A DNA stretch of 64,000 nucleotides from Ignatzschineria rhizosphaerae (GTDB lineage Bacteria; Pseudomonadota; Gammaproteobacteria; Cardiobacteriales; Wohlfahrtiimonadaceae), in the NCBI RefSeq assembly GCF_022655595.1, contig NZ_CP093379.1, positions 988,501 to 1,052,500 of the forward strand, read 5' to 3'. This document shows, piece by piece, positions 37,588 to 47,087 of this stretch (position 1 is its first letter; the number at the start of each line of letters is the position of its first letter). The position numbers and the translations under genes were made by a program. The notes under the pieces are model-generated. The model did no database searches. It saw only the letters and a program-made list of their open reading frames with translations, and had not been told where the DNA came from.

Positions 37588-38196
37588 TTAACGTTTCGTG
37601 ACAACCTTATCAATTAAACCATATTTCGCAGCTTCTTCTGCGCTCATAAAGTTGTCTCTATCGGTATCTTTTTCAATTTGTTTAATGGTTTTGTGGGTAT
37701 GATGTGCTAATAAGCTATTGAGCTGTTTTTTAATCTTTAGCATTTCACGTGTATGGATCTCGATATCAGATGCTTGACCTTGATAGCCACCAAGAGGCTG
37801 ATGAATCATGACTCTTGCGTTTGGCAGAGCAAAGCGTTTTCCTTCAGCACCTGCAGCAAGCAAAAATGCGCCCATGCTACAAGCCTGTCCTAAACACATT
37901 GTTGAGATATCAGGTTTTACAAATTGCATAGTGTCATAAATAGACATCCCCGCAGTGACTGAGCCACCAGGAGAATTGATATAGAGATGAATATCTTTAT
38001 TAGGATCTTCGGCTTCTAAAAACAACATTTGCGCAACAATTAAGTTCGCCATATGGTCTTCAACTTGTCCTACCATGAAGATAATTCTCTCTTTTAAAAG
38101 GCGAGAGTAAATATCGTAAGAGCGCTCACCTCGGCCAGTTTGTTCAACAACCATTGGCACTAAATGTGACATTTGAGTATCTATAATAGAAGACAT
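37588..38196 (-). CDS. clpP: ATP-dependent Clp protease proteolytic subunit ClpP
   Basis: A 202-residue serine protease. The catalytic serine is in [16 protein letters not shown], the histidine in [20 protein letters not shown], and the aspartate later in the [10 protein letters not shown] region. A short N-terminal propeptide precedes LVPMVVEQ. The usual upstream neighbour tig is missing; instead serC is divergent. Confidence 0.97.
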   Translation of the reverse strand: MSSIIDTQMSHLVPMVVEQTGRGERSYDIYSRLLKERIIFMVGQVEDHMANLIVAQMLFLEAEDPNKDIHLYINSPGGSVTAGMSIYDTMQFVKPDISTMCLGQACSMGAFLLAAGAEGKRFALPNARVMIHQPLGGYQGQASDIEIHTREMLKIKKQLNSLLAHHTHKTIKQIEKDTDRDNFMSAEEAAKYGLIDKVVTKR

Positions 38197-38399
38197 AACG
38201 CTAATCCCTTTATGGTTATAACCAATTAATCTCTTTCAAACGAATTAGTTTAGCAGAAATAGGAGATGTTTTATGAATATAATTCGGCGAAAGAATATTT
38301 ATTGCGGAAAGTGTGAAATATCTGTCTTGTCGTAGTATGATAAACCACGCTTATTTACAGACATTTTCAATGATTTTTCTAAGGAAAAGGATTAAAGCC

Positions 38400-39500
38400 G
38401 TGAGAGAGACTTATAATTTCTGCGCAGGACCTGCAACAATGCCCTATAACGTCTTAAAGACAGCTCAAAAAGAGTTGTTAGATTGGGAGCAACAAGGGGC
38501 TTCGGTTATGGAGGTTTCCCATCGTGGTAAGGAGTTTATTGCACTTGCAAAAGAGTGTGAGGCGGATCTTCGCGAACTGCTTAATATTCCAGTAAATTAC
38601 AAGGTATTATTTCTTCAAGGTGGTGGGCTTGCTCAGTTTGGCTTAATTCCTTTAAATCTCTTAGGGGATAAGATGGGGGATGGCAAAACGACAGTCGATT
38701 ATTTAGAGACAGGCGTTTGGTCTAAAAAATCAGCCATTGAAGGAAGCCGTTATGCCGTATCAAATATTGTATATAGCGGTAAATCTGAAGGGTATATTAA
38801 TGTGCCAGATAAAAATGCCATTAATGTCAATCCTGAAAGCGCATATCTTCATATCTGCTCTAATGAGACAATTAATGGCGTAGAGTTTTTCTATGATATC
38901 AAAAATTGTCCTATTCCTGTCGTTGCGGATATGAGTTCTAATATTCTTTCAAGAAGAATTGATGTTAGCCAATATGGTCTCATCTATGCAGGTGCTCAGA
39001 AAAATATTGGTCCTGCAGGATTAACGGTTGTGATCATTCGTGAAGACCTTTTAGGTAAGGCTTCAAAATTTGTGCCAGATGCATTAAATTACACATTGCA
39101 GGCAGAAAATGACTCTATGCTTAATACCCCGCCAACTTTTGCGATTTACTTAATGAGTCTTGTGCTTAAAGAGTTAAAAGAGAAAGGCGGACTAGTTGAG
39201 ATGGAAAAGCTTAATCATAAAAAAGCATTTATGCTTTACAGCACAATTGACAATAGCCGTTTGTATCGTAATCCGGTTCATGTCGATGCTCGTTCAAATA
39301 TGACAATTCCTTTTACATTGGCGGATCCTACACTTGATGCACTTTTCTTAAAAGAAGCAGAAGCCCATAATCTTATCAATTTAAAAGGCCATCGTAGTGT
39401 TGGGGGGATGCGTGCGAGCATTTATAACGCAATGCCGATTGAAGGGGTTATTGCTTTAACAAACTTTATGAAAGATTTTGAAGCAAGATATTATTCATAA
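38400..39500 (+). CDS. serC: Phosphoserine aminotransferase (SerC)
   Basis: A PLP enzyme of serine and pyridoxine biosynthesis converting 3-phosphohydroxypyruvate to phosphoserine. I place the start at GTG 38400 (366 residues): AAGGAAAAGG lies just upstream and the product begins RETYNFCAGPATMP as in other SerC proteins. The frame is open back to 38313, which would add 29 residues with no family counterpart. The PLP lysine is in AGAQKNIGPAGLTVV. Last residues (MPIEGVIALTNFMKDFE) are canonical. Divergent from clpP. Confidence 0.93.
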   Translation: MRETYNFCAGPATMPYNVLKTAQKELLDWEQQGASVMEVSHRGKEFIALAKECEADLRELLNIPVNYKVLFLQGGGLAQFGLIPLNLLGDKMGDGKTTVDYLETGVWSKKSAIEGSRYAVSNIVYSGKSEGYINVPDKNAINVNPESAYLHICSNETINGVEFFYDIKNCPIPVVADMSSNILSRRIDVSQYGLIYAGAQKNIGPAGLTVVIIREDLLGKASKFVPDALNYTLQAENDSMLNTPPTFAIYLMSLVLKELKEKGGLVEMEKLNHKKAFMLYSTIDNSRLYRNPVHVDARSNMTIPFTLADPTLDALFLKEAEAHNLINLKGHRSVGGMRASIYNAMPIEGVIALTNFMKDFEARYYS

Positions 39501-39576
39501 TGATTTTTATCAAAAATAGTAAATGTTGAATATTAGGCAACCTTTCTATTAACAAAGAAATATATTGTCGATATGA

Positions 39577-39606
39577 TAGCTAGAGTGAAAACTCTAGCTT
39601 TTTATT
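39577..39606 (+). terminator. Terminator of serC
   Basis: AGCTAGAGT and ACTCTAGCT form a perfect 9-bp stem closed by a GAAA tetraloop and followed by T5. Confidence 0.85.
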
Positions 39607-39778
39607 TTGGAGACTAAGAATTGAACAATCTGTGACTAACTGCTGATATCAGGAAAGAGGAAAGGTTTGGTCACTTGTATCTATCTGAGCACAGAAAAAG
39701 ATAAGCAATTGCTGCTCATTCCGCTATACTTAGATGAGTTTTAAGTTATTTAGAAATAGCGTACTAATCAAATAAAAA

Positions 39779-41941
39779 ATGGATATAGAAAACGCAATGT
39801 TAAATGAGAAAAAATTTGTAAAAAGTCAGTTTGCGAAAATCGTCAGTAGCGCTTTAATTGCGACCTCGCTTTTATGGGGTGGGCTGTCAATTGCAGCAAA
39901 GCCGAATAATGATATTGAAAAGCGAGCAGTAATCGCAGCGCCTAGCTATAATGAGCAATTGATTAACTCTGCGCATTCTGCGATTTTAGCGCAATATCAT
40001 TACGATCGATTACCGATTGATAATGTATTGTCAGAGCGAATCTATACCCTTTACTTAAAAGCTTTAGATCCACAGAAAGTTTTCTTTACGCAATCTGATA
40101 TTGATGGCTTTGAACAATATCGTTATCAATTTGATGATTTTGTAAAACGCTCTCAGCTTGATGTTCCCTATGATATGTATCGTTTGTTATTACAACGTAT
40201 GGATGAGCAATATGCGTTGGTAAAAGAGCTTTTAGCAGAGGATTATGATTTTGATGTTGATAAAAAAATCATTATTCAACGTAAAGATGAAGCTTATGCT
40301 AAAGATCAGGCTGCATTGAGATCACTTTGGAAAGATCGTTTACAAAATGAATTAATCAATTTAATGGTAACGGATGAAAAGCTCTCATTAGCAGAAGCTA
40401 AAGAGAAGCTTCAAAAGCGTTATAACACTCGTAGTAAGCGTATCCATGATATGGAAGAAGGCGAGTTATTTAGTTTAGTCATGAATGTGATCTCTTTAAG
40501 CTTTGACCCCCATTCAGGTTATTACTCTGCAAAACAGATGGAGCAGTTTAATATTAGCATGAGCCTCTCGCTTCAGGGCATTGGTACAGTATTAAGGCAA
40601 GATGATGATTCTGTAAAAATTGTAGAGGTTGTGACAGGTGGTCCTGCTGACCTTACAGGGCAAGTGCAAATTGGTGATGAGATTATTGGGGTTGCCCAAG
40701 GCGAGGATGGCGAATTTGTTGATATCGTGGGAATGCGTTTAGATAAAGTTGTCGAAATGGTTCGTGGTGAAAAAGGAACGACTGTTCGATTACAGATGAT
40801 TGGCAACAAAGGCAAAGGCGCTGAGAAAATTGTTAAAATCATTCGTGATACTGTCAAACTCGAAGAGCAAGAGGCTAAATCTGAAGTCTTTAATATGCCT
40901 TCAGAAAATGGCAAAGAAGAGTATAAATTAGGGGTAATTACACTTCCGGCCTTCTATAGTGACTTTGAAGGCAGTAAACAGGGCGTTGAAGACTTTAAGA
41001 GCACCACAAGAGATGTGAAAAAACTCCTTCTACCGCTTATCAATGAAGAAGATATTGATGGTTTAGTGATAGATCTTCGTGGTAATGGTGGGGGATCTTT
41101 AACAGAAGTTATTGACCTATCAGCACTTTTTATTGGTAGCAATAAAACAGTTGTTCAAACACGCGGCTTTGATGGAAATACAGATGCGCAAGGAAGCACT
41201 GTAGAAGATCTGATCTATTCAGGACCAATGGTTGTTTTAGTCGATCGTTTAAGTGCATCAGCAAGTGAAATTTTTGCCGGTAGCATGCAAGATCAAGGTC
41301 GTGCGGTGATTGCAGGGTCTACCAGTTTTGGCAAAGGAACTGTTCAAACAATGATTGATTTGAGTAGAATCCTCGCAAAATCCACAAAACCTGGGCAATC
41401 TAAAGTTACCATTGCAAAATTCTATCGTGCAAATGGAGAAACCACACAAGAGAAAGGGGTTGTTCCGGATGTGACTTTACCAAGCAGTTATGATCCTACA
41501 GAGATCGGTGAAGCAAAAGAGATGTATGTAATGTCTTGGGATACAATTGAAGCTGCGCCAGATTATGATCCTTCAGTGGTGATTAAGCCTTCTGTCGTGG
41601 ATAAACTTCAGGCGAAGAGCTCGGCGAGATTTAAAACAGATGAGAAACATCAAATTTATCAGCGTCAAGCCAATAAAACTTTAGATCTATGGAAGATCAA
41701 TGAGCTAAGCCTTAATCTTCAAGCTCGTAAGGAGAAACTGAAAGCAGAAGAGGCTGAAAATCTTGAATTACAAAATCGTATGCGAGTGCTGTATGATTAT
41801 GAGCCTTTAACTTTAGAGGAGTTTCGTAATGAAGATGGTACCTATACAAAATTGTTAAAAGATACAGAAACTGATCTTATTCTTGAAGAGGGATTGCTTA
41901 TTTTAAGAGATGTGGTGGATCTTCAACATCAAAAGAAATAA
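39779..41941 (+). CDS. prc: Carboxy-terminal processing protease Prc (Tsp)
   Basis: A 720-residue periplasmic S41 protease that degrades substrates from the C-terminus and trims proteins such as FtsI. An N-terminal hydrophobic segment (residues ~20-40, cleaved after the SIAA stretch) exports it. The PDZ domain is at ~250-340 (SLSLQGIGTVL...). The catalytic Ser-Lys pair is in RLSASASEIFAGS and STSFGKGTVQT. The C-terminal DUF3340 region is helical. Starts at 39779 or the in-frame ATG at 39797. Confidence 0.93.
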   Translation: MDIENAMLNEKKFVKSQFAKIVSSALIATSLLWGGLSIAAKPNNDIEKRAVIAAPSYNEQLINSAHSAILAQYHYDRLPIDNVLSERIYTLYLKALDPQKVFFTQSDIDGFEQYRYQFDDFVKRSQLDVPYDMYRLLLQRMDEQYALVKELLAEDYDFDVDKKIIIQRKDEAYAKDQAALRSLWKDRLQNELINLMVTDEKLSLAEAKEKLQKRYNTRSKRIHDMEEGELFSLVMNVISLSFDPHSGYYSAKQMEQFNISMSLSLQGIGTVLRQDDDSVKIVEVVTGGPADLTGQVQIGDEIIGVAQGEDGEFVDIVGMRLDKVVEMVRGEKGTTVRLQMIGNKGKGAEKIVKIIRDTVKLEEQEAKSEVFNMPSENGKEEYKLGVITLPAFYSDFEGSKQGVEDFKSTTRDVKKLLLPLINEEDIDGLVIDLRGNGGGSLTEVIDLSALFIGSNKTVVQTRGFDGNTDAQGSTVEDLIYSGPMVVLVDRLSASASEIFAGSMQDQGRAVIAGSTSFGKGTVQTMIDLSRILAKSTKPGQSKVTIAKFYRANGETTQEKGVVPDVTLPSSYDPTEIGEAKEMYVMSWDTIEAAPDYDPSVVIKPSVVDKLQAKSSARFKTDEKHQIYQRQANKTLDLWKINELSLNLQARKEKLKAEEAENLELQNRMRVLYDYEPLTLEEFRNEDGTYTKLLKDTETDLILEEGLLILRDVVDLQHQKK

Positions 41942-42056
41942 GAAATTGCTGAGAAACCCTATCAGTAAATAGAGGTCATAGAATTTGTAAGATCTAGATG
42001 CGATAAACTATTTAAATCTTAGATTAAGATCGATCAATACCGTGAATTTAAAAGAG

Positions 42057-42092
42057 ATAAAAACCTCATCATTTTGAGGTTTTTATTTTTTA
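42057..42092 (+). terminator. Terminator after prc
   Basis: AAAAACCTCA and TGAGGTTTTT pair around a short loop, followed by a T-rich run. Confidence 0.82.
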
Positions 42093-42146
42093 AACGTATA
42101 AAATATGACGAATATAAGTAGCTAAACGTAAGGGATATTATAAAAG

Positions 42147-43244
42147 ATGGAAGATATTAAAGGTAAACGCGTCATTGTTGGCATGAGTGGCGGTGTTGAC
42201 TCATCTGTTGCGGCGTTTCTTTTAAAAGAGCGTGGTGCTGATGTCCACGGAGTTTTCATGAAAAACTGGGAAGAGGAGTTTGACCAAGGTTATTGTACTG
42301 CTGAAGATGATCTTAAAGATGCAGAGGCGGTTTGCGAAACCTTAGGGATTCCTCTTCATAAAGTTAACTTTGCCAAAAACTATAAAGAACGTGTATTTGA
42401 TTATTTCTTAGATACTTTAAAGGATGGTTTAACTCCTAATCCTGATGTGCTTTGTAACAAAGAGATTAAGTTTAAAGCATTTTTAGAATATGCCGAGGAG
42501 CTCGGCGCTGATTATTTAGCAACAGGGCACTATACTCGTGTTAAACGAGAAGATGGGAAAGCATATCTTTTAAAAGGAATTGATGATAATAAAGATCAGA
42601 GCTACTTTCTCTATCTTTTAAATCAGCAGCAACTGATCAACACGCTCTTTCCTATTGGGGATTATGAGAAGTCTGAAGTTCGCCAAATTGCGTTAGATAA
42701 TAAGCTCATTACCTTTGATAAAAAAGACTCTACCGGCATCTGTTTTATTGGTGAGCGTGATTTTACAGATTTTATTATGCAATATTTACCAACAGAGCCA
42801 GGAGAGATGATTCTACCCAATGGGGAAGTGGTTGCAGAGCATAAAGGTCTAGCATTTTACACGATTGGTCAGCGTCAAGGTTTAGGTATTGGCGGGCGTA
42901 AAGATTCCAATGGTGAGCCTTGGTTTGTAGCGGATAAAGATCTTAAAAATAATAAACTCATTGTGGTACAAGGAGATCAACAAGAACTCTACGGTAGGGG
43001 CTTGATTGCTCGTGAACTTCATGAGATTAATCCTATTGATTGGGATGAAGTGAATCCACGATTAACCGCCAAGATTCGCTATCGTCAAAAAGATGTGAAG
43101 TGTCAGGTAACTGTGGTAGAAAATAATCGTATCGAAGTTACCTTTGATGCGCCGCAAAGAGCAATTACACCAGGCCAATCGATTGTCTTTTATGATGGCG
43201 ATATCTGTTTAGGCGGCGCATTTATTGAATCTAAAATCGCTTAA
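42147..43244 (+). CDS. mnmA: tRNA-specific 2-thiouridylase MnmA
   Basis: A 365-residue enzyme that adds sulfur to U34 of tRNA-Lys, -Glu and -Gln. The PP-loop is [14 protein letters not shown] at residues ~11-24. The catalytic cysteines are in [12 protein letters not shown] (~109) and [11 protein letters not shown] (~205). TGHYTRV and [14 protein letters not shown] complete the pattern. Monocistronic, with strong terminators on both sides. Confidence 0.96.
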   Translation: MEDIKGKRVIVGMSGGVDSSVAAFLLKERGADVHGVFMKNWEEEFDQGYCTAEDDLKDAEAVCETLGIPLHKVNFAKNYKERVFDYFLDTLKDGLTPNPDVLCNKEIKFKAFLEYAEELGADYLATGHYTRVKREDGKAYLLKGIDDNKDQSYFLYLLNQQQLINTLFPIGDYEKSEVRQIALDNKLITFDKKDSTGICFIGERDFTDFIMQYLPTEPGEMILPNGEVVAEHKGLAFYTIGQRQGLGIGGRKDSNGEPWFVADKDLKNNKLIVVQGDQQELYGRGLIARELHEINPIDWDEVNPRLTAKIRYRQKDVKCQVTVVENNRIEVTFDAPQRAITPGQSIVFYDGDICLGGAFIESKIA

Positions 43245-43315
43245 AACTTTGAGCTAACGATTTAGGCTAAAGAGTATTTACAGTAATTAAAAAAACGTAT
43301 CAAAGTATCAATGAT

Positions 43316-43358
43316 ACCCCAAAAGCTAGACGCAGCTTTTGGGGTGTTTTTCTTTTTT
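43316..43358 (+). terminator. Terminator of mnmA
   Basis: ACCCCAAAAGCT and AGCTTTTGGGGT form a perfect 12-bp stem around AGACGC, followed by a T-rich tract. Confidence 0.9.
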
Positions 43359-43359
43359 T

Positions 43360-43670
43360 AATGAAAAGGAATTCTTTTCCTAAAAGATGCATTGTTAATA
43401 CGATAAGAGGAAGATGTATAAGTGGTTTTTAACGAAGTAAGCTTGTATTTAAGGAAGAGGCTTATTTTTTAATATATTACCGCTTAAATAGCCAAAATGG
43501 CTGATTTAAACTATTTTTTGTCAAAAATCATGGCGCAATTTATCGATTATTCATATAACCATTGATCTATTAGGACAAAGATCAATCATAACAGCCTCTT
43601 ATTAAGGTATCTCAATTGATAATAGCTCTCAATTAAAGTACACTAAGACCACTTTGAAAATAATAAAAGA
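43360..43670. other. Gene-free interval upstream of the ABC exporter
   Basis: About 310 AT-rich bases. Apart from the exporter promoter at 43616-43644 I see no gene, repeat or RNA in it. Confidence 0.5.
43616..43644 (+). promoter_or_regulatory. Promoter of the ABC exporter
   Basis: TTGATA (43616-43621), 17-bp spacer, TACACT (43639-43644). Start of transcription would be near 43651, 20 bases before the ATG. Confidence 0.6.
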
Positions 43671-45509
43671 ATGAGCATGAAACTACTTGAGCTGTTTGAA
43701 TCTTTCATAAAACCTTTTAAGCATCACCCTGATGAAGCTCCACCAACAACACTCTTCGCCTTTTATTGGCACTATGTTAAACAAGTAAAATGGGTTTTTG
43801 TAGGGCTTTTAGTTATTGGTTTTTTTGTCTCTATTCTAGAGATTGCTCTCTTTAGTTATATTGGTAAAATTGTCGACATGGTGGAATCAGTAAGCTCCCC
43901 TAAAGAGCTATGGGCAGAGCATTCTGGTGAATTTATCTGGATGATGGTAGTCATTGTCTTACTTCGGCCAATAGCATCATTAATCCATAATCTCATAATG
44001 AATCAAGCGCTAACGACAAACTTTACCTCCATGATACGTTGGCAGCAGCATCGTTATGTCTTAAAACAGAGTATTAATTTCTTTCATAGTAGTTTATCTG
44101 GCGGAATCGCTGCTAGAGTCATGAATACAGGCCAAGCGATTCGAAACTCAGTCATTATGTCTACAGATTCTATGTGGCGTGTGGTGATATACGCAGTAAC
44201 AACAGTGGTACTATTTTTTGAAGTGAATATTTGGCTAACGGTACCGATTTTATTGTGGATACTCGCTTATATACTGCTTTTAAGCTACTTTTTACCTAGA
44301 ACTCGAAAAAGATCCCATCGCTCGGCAAAAGCACGCTCTAAGCTAATGGGGCATGTGGTTGATAGCTATAGCAATATTACAACCTTAAAACTTTTTTCTC
44401 ATAGTTCTAAAGATGAAAATGATGCAAAAGCAGTCATGCGTGAACAAACCGATGCAGCGCTCTACTCAACAAAGCTTTCCACATCTATGGATTTCTCTTT
44501 GATGATGATCAACAGCCTACTAATTGCAAGCACTGTGGGCGTTTCACTCTATCTATGGGGCACTTCTTTAATCACGGCCGGAGCTATTGCCTTTACGGTG
44601 AGTTTAGTGATTCGAATTAATACTATGTCGAGCTGGGTCATGCGTGTTGTGAGTCATATTTTTGAAGATATTGGTAGCGTACAAGATGGGATTAAAGTCA
44701 TTGCGCAAGAGAGAGAAGTTGTTGATGCTAAAAATGCTAAAGCCCTCAAGAATATTGAAGGTGAAGTGATCTTTAAAGATGTTGATTTCCATTATCATCC
44801 GGCAAAACCGATCTATGAGACTTTAAATTTACATATTAAAGCAGGTGAGAAAATTGGGTTAGTAGGGCCTTCTGGCGCTGGAAAAACGACTTTAACCCAG
44901 ATATTACTAAGACTTTATGATGTAAAGGGTGGTGAAATTACCATTGATGGGCAAAACATTGCCGGTGTAACGCAAGATAGTTTGCGGGAAAATATCGGTG
45001 TTGTGACTCAAGAGCCGGCGCTTTTCCATAGGTCTATTCGTGATAATCTTTTATACGGTAACCATGATGCAACAGATGAGATGCTCTATGAAGCTTTAAA
45101 AAAGACAAAAGCTGATGAATTTGTCAGAGAGCTCGTTGACCAAAACGGCAAACGTGGGTTAGATGCTTTAGTGGGGGAAAGCGGGGTAAAACTCTCTGGT
45201 GGTCAGCGTCAACGAATTGCGATTGCTCGTGTATTACTAAAAGATGCACCCATTTTAATTTTAGATGAAGCAACCTCAGCCTTAGACTCTGAATCAGAAG
45301 CAGTTATTCAAGAAAATCTCGGCATTTTAATGGAAGGCAAAACGGTGATCGCCATTGCTCATAGACTCTCGACTATTTCAGAAATGGATCGTTTAATTGT
45401 GATGGATCATGGAAAGATTGTCGAGATGGGAAGTCATCAAGAGCTCGTGAAGAATAACGGTATTTACGCATCTTTCTGGCGTAAACAAGTCGGTCAAGAT
45501 GCTATTTAA
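43671..45509 (+). CDS. ABC exporter, fused membrane and ATPase domains (MsbA/multidrug type)
   Basis: A 612-residue half-transporter that would act as a homodimer in the inner membrane. The six-helix membrane domain covers residues ~40-330. The ATPase has Walker A GPSGAGKTTLTQ near 400, signature LSGGQRQRIAIARVL near 510, Walker B ILILDEATSALD, and an H-loop in IAIAHRLST. It resembles drug/lipid exporters of the YheI/MsbA type; the substrate cannot be told. Transcribed alone from its own promoter. Confidence 0.88.
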   Translation: MSMKLLELFESFIKPFKHHPDEAPPTTLFAFYWHYVKQVKWVFVGLLVIGFFVSILEIALFSYIGKIVDMVESVSSPKELWAEHSGEFIWMMVVIVLLRPIASLIHNLIMNQALTTNFTSMIRWQQHRYVLKQSINFFHSSLSGGIAARVMNTGQAIRNSVIMSTDSMWRVVIYAVTTVVLFFEVNIWLTVPILLWILAYILLLSYFLPRTRKRSHRSAKARSKLMGHVVDSYSNITTLKLFSHSSKDENDAKAVMREQTDAALYSTKLSTSMDFSLMMINSLLIASTVGVSLYLWGTSLITAGAIAFTVSLVIRINTMSSWVMRVVSHIFEDIGSVQDGIKVIAQEREVVDAKNAKALKNIEGEVIFKDVDFHYHPAKPIYETLNLHIKAGEKIGLVGPSGAGKTTLTQILLRLYDVKGGEITIDGQNIAGVTQDSLRENIGVVTQEPALFHRSIRDNLLYGNHDATDEMLYEALKKTKADEFVRELVDQNGKRGLDALVGESGVKLSGGQRQRIAIARVLLKDAPILILDEATSALDSESEAVIQENLGILMEGKTVIAIAHRLSTISEMDRLIVMDHGKIVEMGSHQELVKNNGIYASFWRKQVGQDAI

Positions 45510-45566
45510 ATGATGTTTTGATAAACCCTAATCTAATAATATTGAATCAACATTTTTTGTATTTTT

Positions 45567-45606
45567 AAATCCCTTTAAAGGATATAAAATCCTTAAAGGG
45601 ATGTTT
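45567..45606 (+). terminator. Terminator of the ABC exporter
   Basis: ATCCCTTTAAAGGAT pairs with ATCCTTAAAGGGAT with one bulged base, around ATAAA, followed by GTTTTA. The T run is modest. Confidence 0.6.
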
Positions 45607-45731
45607 TAATTGTCTTATTTTTTAAAAATAAAATAGTGATAACTTGCTCAACAATTACTCATAAAATCGCTGTTAAATTGCTTATTTAACGCTATTTTGA
45701 TCTGTTTTTGAGGCTTTATTACAAAATAAAT

Positions 45732-45761
45732 TTGACAAAGCTGTGAAATCAAGCGTACTAT
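45732..45761 (+). promoter_or_regulatory. Promoter of the M-box/CorA operon
   Basis: TTGACA (45732-45737), 18-bp spacer, TACTAT (45756-45761). Predicted start near 45768, about 15 bases before the aptamer. Confidence 0.65.
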
Positions 45762-45782
45762 CTCTTCACAAATTGCAGGTAC

Positions 45783-45942
45783 CTCGTTAGGTGAGGCTCC
45801 TGTACGGAGACATGCTACTGCCCAGAAACGTCCAAAGACGCCAACGGGTTTGAACAGAGACTATCGAGTTAAGGTGGTCTATAACGTAGCTAGAAAAATA
45901 AAATTTTCTTATGCCGTACAGTGCTAAAGCTCAATGAATTGG
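45783..45942 (+). promoter_or_regulatory. M-box (ykoK leader) Mg2+ riboswitch
   Basis: The conserved M-box blocks appear in order: CTCGTTAGGTGAGGCTCCTG, then ACGGAGACATGCTACTGCCC, CGTCCAAAGACGCCAACGGG, TTAAGGTGG, and finally GCCGTACAGTGCTAAAGCTC. M-boxes fold on Mg2+ and shut down Mg2+ transporter genes when the ion is plentiful. It is followed by a switch region and a terminator, and then by three CorA-family genes, exactly the expected targets. Recognised from memory of the consensus. Confidence 0.93.
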
Positions 45943-45954
45943 AGGGATCAATGC

Positions 45955-46000
45955 AGGGAGCTTTTTAGCGCCTAATTATTGGCGTGCTGAAAAAGCTGCT
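45955..46000 (+). promoter_or_regulatory. Switch arms of the M-box expression platform
   Basis: GGGAGCTTTTTAGCGCC (about 45956-45972) can pair with the downstream GGCGTGCTGAAAAAGCT, or instead with GCTAAAGCTC at the 3' edge of the aptamer (45922-45931). The two pairings exclude each other, which is the logic needed to link aptamer folding to the terminator further down. Confidence 0.5.
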
Positions 46001-46033
46001 ATGCATTGTCATGTTGTGCTAATACAGACATTG

Positions 46034-46071
46034 TAAAAGCGCACCTTCTTCATTGAGGGTGCGCTTTTTTG
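46034..46071 (+). terminator. Intrinsic terminator controlled by the M-box
   Basis: AAAGCGCACC and GGGTGCGCTTT pair around about 11 bases, followed by T. It lies between the aptamer and the first corA start (46128), so it would act as an attenuator. Confidence 0.85.
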
Positions 46072-46127
46072 TTATGGCTTTAAAAAAGCTTCTTATTACA
46101 CACATTTCAATCATAAGGAGTTCAGTC

Positions 46128-47060
46128 ATGATCACAACAAATAATGCTCATGTACAACTCAATACCATCACTCCTACAGTGGAGCAGATGAAGGCTAGAA
46201 CAATATGGATCAATCTTGTTTCTCCGCCACAAGCAAAAATTAGTTCCGTACTTACGGCTTTATCACTGCCAAGAGATACGTTAAATCAGCCTAGAACTAG
46301 TCTTTTAAAAAAAATTGGCGATGTATTACTACTGAAATTGGAGATTCCTAAAAGAAATCTGCCAAACTCAGCAGTACCATACCAAGTCACAATGCTTACA
46401 ATTTTGGTAAAAGACAATAAAGTTGTCACGATTAGTGAAGGGGATTGCCCGCTTCTCATGCGTTTAGAACATGAGTATCTTGTGAGATGGGCAGAGCAGG
46501 ACATTACGAGTTTTGTGTATCGCATCTTATCAATCACAACCACAAGTTTCCTAAATGCGACGAAAGAAGTGAGTGAGACGATTGATAAGTTTGAAGAGAA
46601 ATTAAAATCTTCTTTTAGCAATCGCAGTGTTTATCAGTTGATTAATCACAATAAAAGTTTTCTCTATTTCTCAAGAGCTTTAAATCGTAATCATCAGTTA
46701 CTAAAAACCTTAGAAGAGAAAAGTTATTTAAAAGCAGATAACGAACAAGATCTTACACTTAGCGATCTGATCGTAGAAACTGCGCAAGCTGAGAGTTTAG
46801 CAAGAGTTTATAACAGCAACTTAAGTAGTTTAATGGATGCATACTCGGCATTGATTGAGAATAATTTAAGTTTATCAGTCCAGTACTTAACGATTTTTGT
46901 GACAATTTCGGCAATTCCGATGGCCGTAGCGGGCATTTATGGGATGAACACTCCATTACCGATACAAGATGAACCTTATGCATTAGTAGCACTTGCAGGA
47001 TTAAGTGTATTCCTGATTGTGGTGGTTTTAGGCTTCTTTAAAAAGAAAAAATTAATATAA
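46128..47060 (+). CDS. CorA-family divalent cation transporter, paralogue 1
   Basis: About 310 residues from ATG 46128 (MITTNNAHVQLNTI), which has AAGGAG seven bases upstream. The frame also opens at 46053, but that start lies inside the attenuator hairpin and is rejected. The cytoplasmic helical domain is followed by two C-terminal membrane helices. The pore signature is intact: AGIYGMNTPLP. The tail is basic (KKKK). First of three tandem paralogues under an M-box; expected to import Mg2+. Confidence 0.88.
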   Translation: MITTNNAHVQLNTITPTVEQMKARTIWINLVSPPQAKISSVLTALSLPRDTLNQPRTSLLKKIGDVLLLKLEIPKRNLPNSAVPYQVTMLTILVKDNKVVTISEGDCPLLMRLEHEYLVRWAEQDITSFVYRILSITTTSFLNATKEVSETIDKFEEKLKSSFSNRSVYQLINHNKSFLYFSRALNRNHQLLKTLEEKSYLKADNEQDLTLSDLIVETAQAESLARVYNSNLSSLMDAYSALIENNLSLSVQYLTIFVTISAIPMAVAGIYGMNTPLPIQDEPYALVALAGLSVFLIVVVLGFFKKKKLI

Positions 47061-47087
47061 AAATTTTAATGATCAGGAGAGATTCCC

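Noticed and set aside
38313-38399. N-terminal extension of SerC
   Set aside because: No ribosome site at the upstream starts, whereas GTG 38400 has AAGGAAAAGG and gives the family N-terminus.
46053-46127. Longer start of CorA paralogue 1
   Set aside because: It lies within the attenuator hairpin and adds residues with no counterpart in the other two paralogues; ATG 46128 has AAGGAG.
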